Shown here: positions 62,274 to 64,000 of the stretch, one piece after another | Numbering within the stretch: position 1 is the first letter of the stretch | Layout of the letters: every line of letters starts with the position of its first letter | Assembly (NCBI RefSeq): GCF_040822065.1 | Contig: NZ_CP162005.1 | Span: 3,534,001-3,598,000, forward strand | Direction: 5' to 3' | Length of the DNA stretch: 64,000 bases | DNA from: Pedobacter sp. WC2423 | Lineage (GTDB): Bacteria; Bacteroidota; Bacteroidia; Sphingobacteriales; Sphingobacteriaceae | Translations under genes and position numbers: made by a program | The notes under the pieces: model-generated | What the model saw: the letters and a program-made list of their open reading frames with translations, nothing else | Told to the model about the DNA's origin: nothing | The model's database searches: none

Positions 62274-63164
62274 ATGAGTGATAATAAAGCGCAGGACCTT
62301 ATAGGGGCCATTAAGAATAAAGGAAAGAATCTGGAATCCGAAATGTCTTTCTTTGACCATATTGATGTATTAAGAAAACACTTGCTCAGAGCATTATTGG
62401 CGATCGTAATTTTTACTGGTTTAGCCTTCTGGTTTTACGATTTCCTGTTTAACACGATTATTATGGGCCCTAAGAGCCCTGATTTCTGGACTTACCGGAT
62501 GATGTGTAAGCTGGTCCAGATCTTCCCTTCCCTGGGATCTGATTTTTGTATCACCTCCATTAAGGGTAAAATTATCAACACGGAAATGGCAGGCCAGTTC
62601 ACGTTACAGATTAATTCCTGTATTATGACGGGTATCATTTTTGGGATTCCATATATTCTTTTTGAACTCTGGTTATTCATCAAACCTGCCCTTCATGAGA
62701 AGGAAAGGAAGGCTGCAAGTGGATTTGTCTTCTTTGCTTCTGTATTATTTCTGATAGGTGTTTTATTCGGTTATTTCATCATCTGTCCGTTATCAATTAA
62801 CTTCCTGACTAATTTCTCGGTGAGTCCGATGATCGAAAATACATTCACAATTGATTCGTATTTATCATCTGTCTCTACTTTAACCATCGGAACAGGGATT
62901 ATATTTGAATTACCTGTTGTCATTTATATCCTCTCTATATTCGGTATCATGACGCCTGCATTTATGCGTGCCAGCCGGAGATATGCGGTTGTAATCATCC
63001 TGATCATTGCTGCTGTAGTTACCCCTACTCCGGATATGATGACGATGCTTGTCGTAGCTTTCCCGCTATTCATTTTATATGAGCTGAGTATATTTATTTC
63101 TGCAAAAATTGAACGCAGAAAAAACAAAGAACTTTACGGTACAACCAGAGGTAACAACGCTTAA
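62274..63164 (+). CDS. tatC: Twin-arginine translocase subunit TatC
   Basis: A 296-residue protein with six membrane helices; the conserved MSFFDHIDVLRKHLLRALLAI and FELPVVIYILSIFGI are typical. An extended periplasmic loop (residues 60-110, including MMCKLVQIFPSLGSDFC) fits Bacteroidota TatC. TatA is not encoded nearby. The next gene starts 4 bases after its stop. Confidence 0.95.
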   Translation: MSDNKAQDLIGAIKNKGKNLESEMSFFDHIDVLRKHLLRALLAIVIFTGLAFWFYDFLFNTIIMGPKSPDFWTYRMMCKLVQIFPSLGSDFCITSIKGKIINTEMAGQFTLQINSCIMTGIIFGIPYILFELWLFIKPALHEKERKAASGFVFFASVLFLIGVLFGYFIICPLSINFLTNFSVSPMIENTFTIDSYLSSVSTLTIGTGIIFELPVVIYILSIFGIMTPAFMRASRRYAVVIILIIAAVVTPTPDMMTMLVVAFPLFILYELSIFISAKIERRKNKELYGTTRGNNA

Positions 63165-63168
63165 AAAC

Positions 63169-63603
63169 ATGTCCACACAACTAAAAATCGCTATTGGTGC
63201 TGACCACGCTGGTTTTGCTTATAAGGAGTTATTACGTGATTTTCTGAAGGATTTCCAGGTGCAGGATTTCGGGGCATACAGCCCCGGCTCTGTAGATTAT
63301 CCTGATTTTGCACATCCTGTGGCTTCGGCAGTAGAAAACGGAGAATTCCCTTTTGGGATCCTGATCTGCGGAAGTGCTAATGGAATTGCTATTGCAGCTA
63401 ACAAACACCAGGGAATCAGAGCTGCGATTTGCTGGGAAAATGAAATAGCTTCCTTAGTGAGACAACATAACGATGCGAATATCATTTGTATTCCTGCAAG
63501 GTTTGTGTCAGAGGAACTCGCTAAAGAAATGGTCATGACCTTTCTGAATACAGCATTTGAAGGTGGCAGGCACGCTGAGCGCGTTGCTAAAATATCCTGC
63601 TAG
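63169..63603 (+). CDS. rpiB: Ribose 5-phosphate isomerase B
   Basis: A 144-residue RpiB/LacAB-family sugar-phosphate isomerase. The signatures are IAIGADHAGFAYKE at the N-terminus and FGILICGSANGIAIAANK, where Cys is the likely catalytic base. I choose ATG 63169; an upstream frame start lies inside tatC. The 4-base gap to tatC indicates an operon. Confidence 0.95.
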   Translation: MSTQLKIAIGADHAGFAYKELLRDFLKDFQVQDFGAYSPGSVDYPDFAHPVASAVENGEFPFGILICGSANGIAIAANKHQGIRAAICWENEIASLVRQHNDANIICIPARFVSEELAKEMVMTFLNTAFEGGRHAERVAKISC

Positions 63604-63627
63604 CCTTACAGGCTTAGCTTAAAAAAC

Positions 63628-63663
63628 AATTGGCCCCTAATGCTATGGCATTATGGGCCAATT
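63628..63663 (+). terminator. Hairpin after rpiB (probable terminator)
   Basis: AATTGGCCC and GGGCCAATT pair perfectly, with an inner TAATG/CATTA stem. No T-run follows, so termination efficiency is uncertain. Confidence 0.65.
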
Positions 63664-63812
63664 ATGCTTCTGGCCACGCTGTAACATAATAGTGACTCCC
63701 TGAAAAATCGGCCTGGTGCCGCTAAAAGAAATAGTTAATTTCCTATATTAAGACCCTTTAAAGACCAGGGTAATTCATCTGGAAAAACAAGAAAACAGCA
63801 TAAAACTAAATA

Positions 63813-64000
63813 ATGAACAAACACTTTTTAAATACAAGCATGGCTTTATTGCTTTGCCTGGGTGCATGTGCACAAACCCAGACTCCTGCCAAAAATCAAA
63901 CGGCAGTAAAGTTTAGCACAAGTATCAATAAAGCTAACGCTTACAAACATCTTTCTGTACTCGCATCTGATGAATATGAAGGCAGGGAAACTGGTAAAAA
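63813..64000 (+). CDS. M28-family peptidase lipoprotein, 3' truncated by window end
   Basis: The frame starts at ATG 63813 and stays open to the end of the window (62 codons). It begins with a lipobox signal (SMALLLCLGACAQ) and reaches HLSVLASDEYEGRETGKK, the entry motif of Bacteroidota M28 zinc aminopeptidases. The catalytic part lies beyond the window, so identity rests on this motif. Confidence 0.8.
   Translation, partial: MNKHFLNTSMALLLCLGACAQTQTPAKNQTAVKFSTSINKANAYKHLSVLASDEYEGRETGK

Overview
The window looks like chromosomal DNA of a member of the Bacteroidota, most likely a Pedobacter-like Sphingobacteriaceae. This is inferred, not proven. The grounds are moderately AT-rich DNA, weak or absent Shine-Dalgarno sequences, several promoters of the Bacteroidota form TTG-N19-TAnnTTTG, many lipoproteins and secreted glycoside hydrolases, and family arrangements common in that phylum. 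No phage, transposase gene or CRISPR array was recognised.

Layout: 1-2446 is the end of a large P-loop NTPase gene with an HTH-like N-terminus and TPR-like C-terminus. 2519-6213 holds a secreted subtilase, siroheme methyltransferase cobA and an Rrf2 regulator with two matching dyad sites. 6407-10840 has a secreted repeat protein and a convergent NtrC-type regulator / hybrid kinase pair. 10891-13325 is a compact alkylation-repair operon in which Ada is split over separate genes. 14100-18650 is a bacteriocin-like module: three double-glycine-leader peptides, an HlyD-type adaptor and a C39-peptidase ABC exporter. The peptides sit in two cassettes that share a 5' block and related terminators. 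18998-26022 carries secreted glycoside hydrolases (a GH36-like enzyme, a GH18 chitinase, a GH30 xylanase-like enzyme), a NYN-domain protein and a frameshifted cupin gene. 26280-26870 is a gene-free mosaic of tandem and inverted repeats. 26868-28539 has three Glu/initiator-Met tRNA pairs around a lipoprotein gene.

From 28651 onward most genes are housekeeping: era-der, a CtpA-type protease, murQ, a SAM-I riboswitch with metH-metF, and thrA-thrB-thrC preceded by a threonine/isoleucine-rich leader peptide and attenuator. Then come rsgA-dtd-mazG-like, a HIT protein-greA pair, an M1 peptidase, a DUF2339/DUF3999 pair, a hydroxyacid dehydrogenase, rsmA, pdxA, the lipid cluster yceD-rpmF-plsX-fabH-accB-accC, tatC, rpiB and the start of an M28 peptidase.

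The most novel candidate is the bacteriocin-like module at 14.1-18.6 kb: cysteine-free hydrophobic core peptides with GxxxG motifs, two duplicated expression cassettes, one dedicated exporter and no recognisable immunity or modification gene. Other points of note are the Thr attenuator, the split Ada, the paired Rrf2-linked dyads and the exact 193-bp tRNA duplication.
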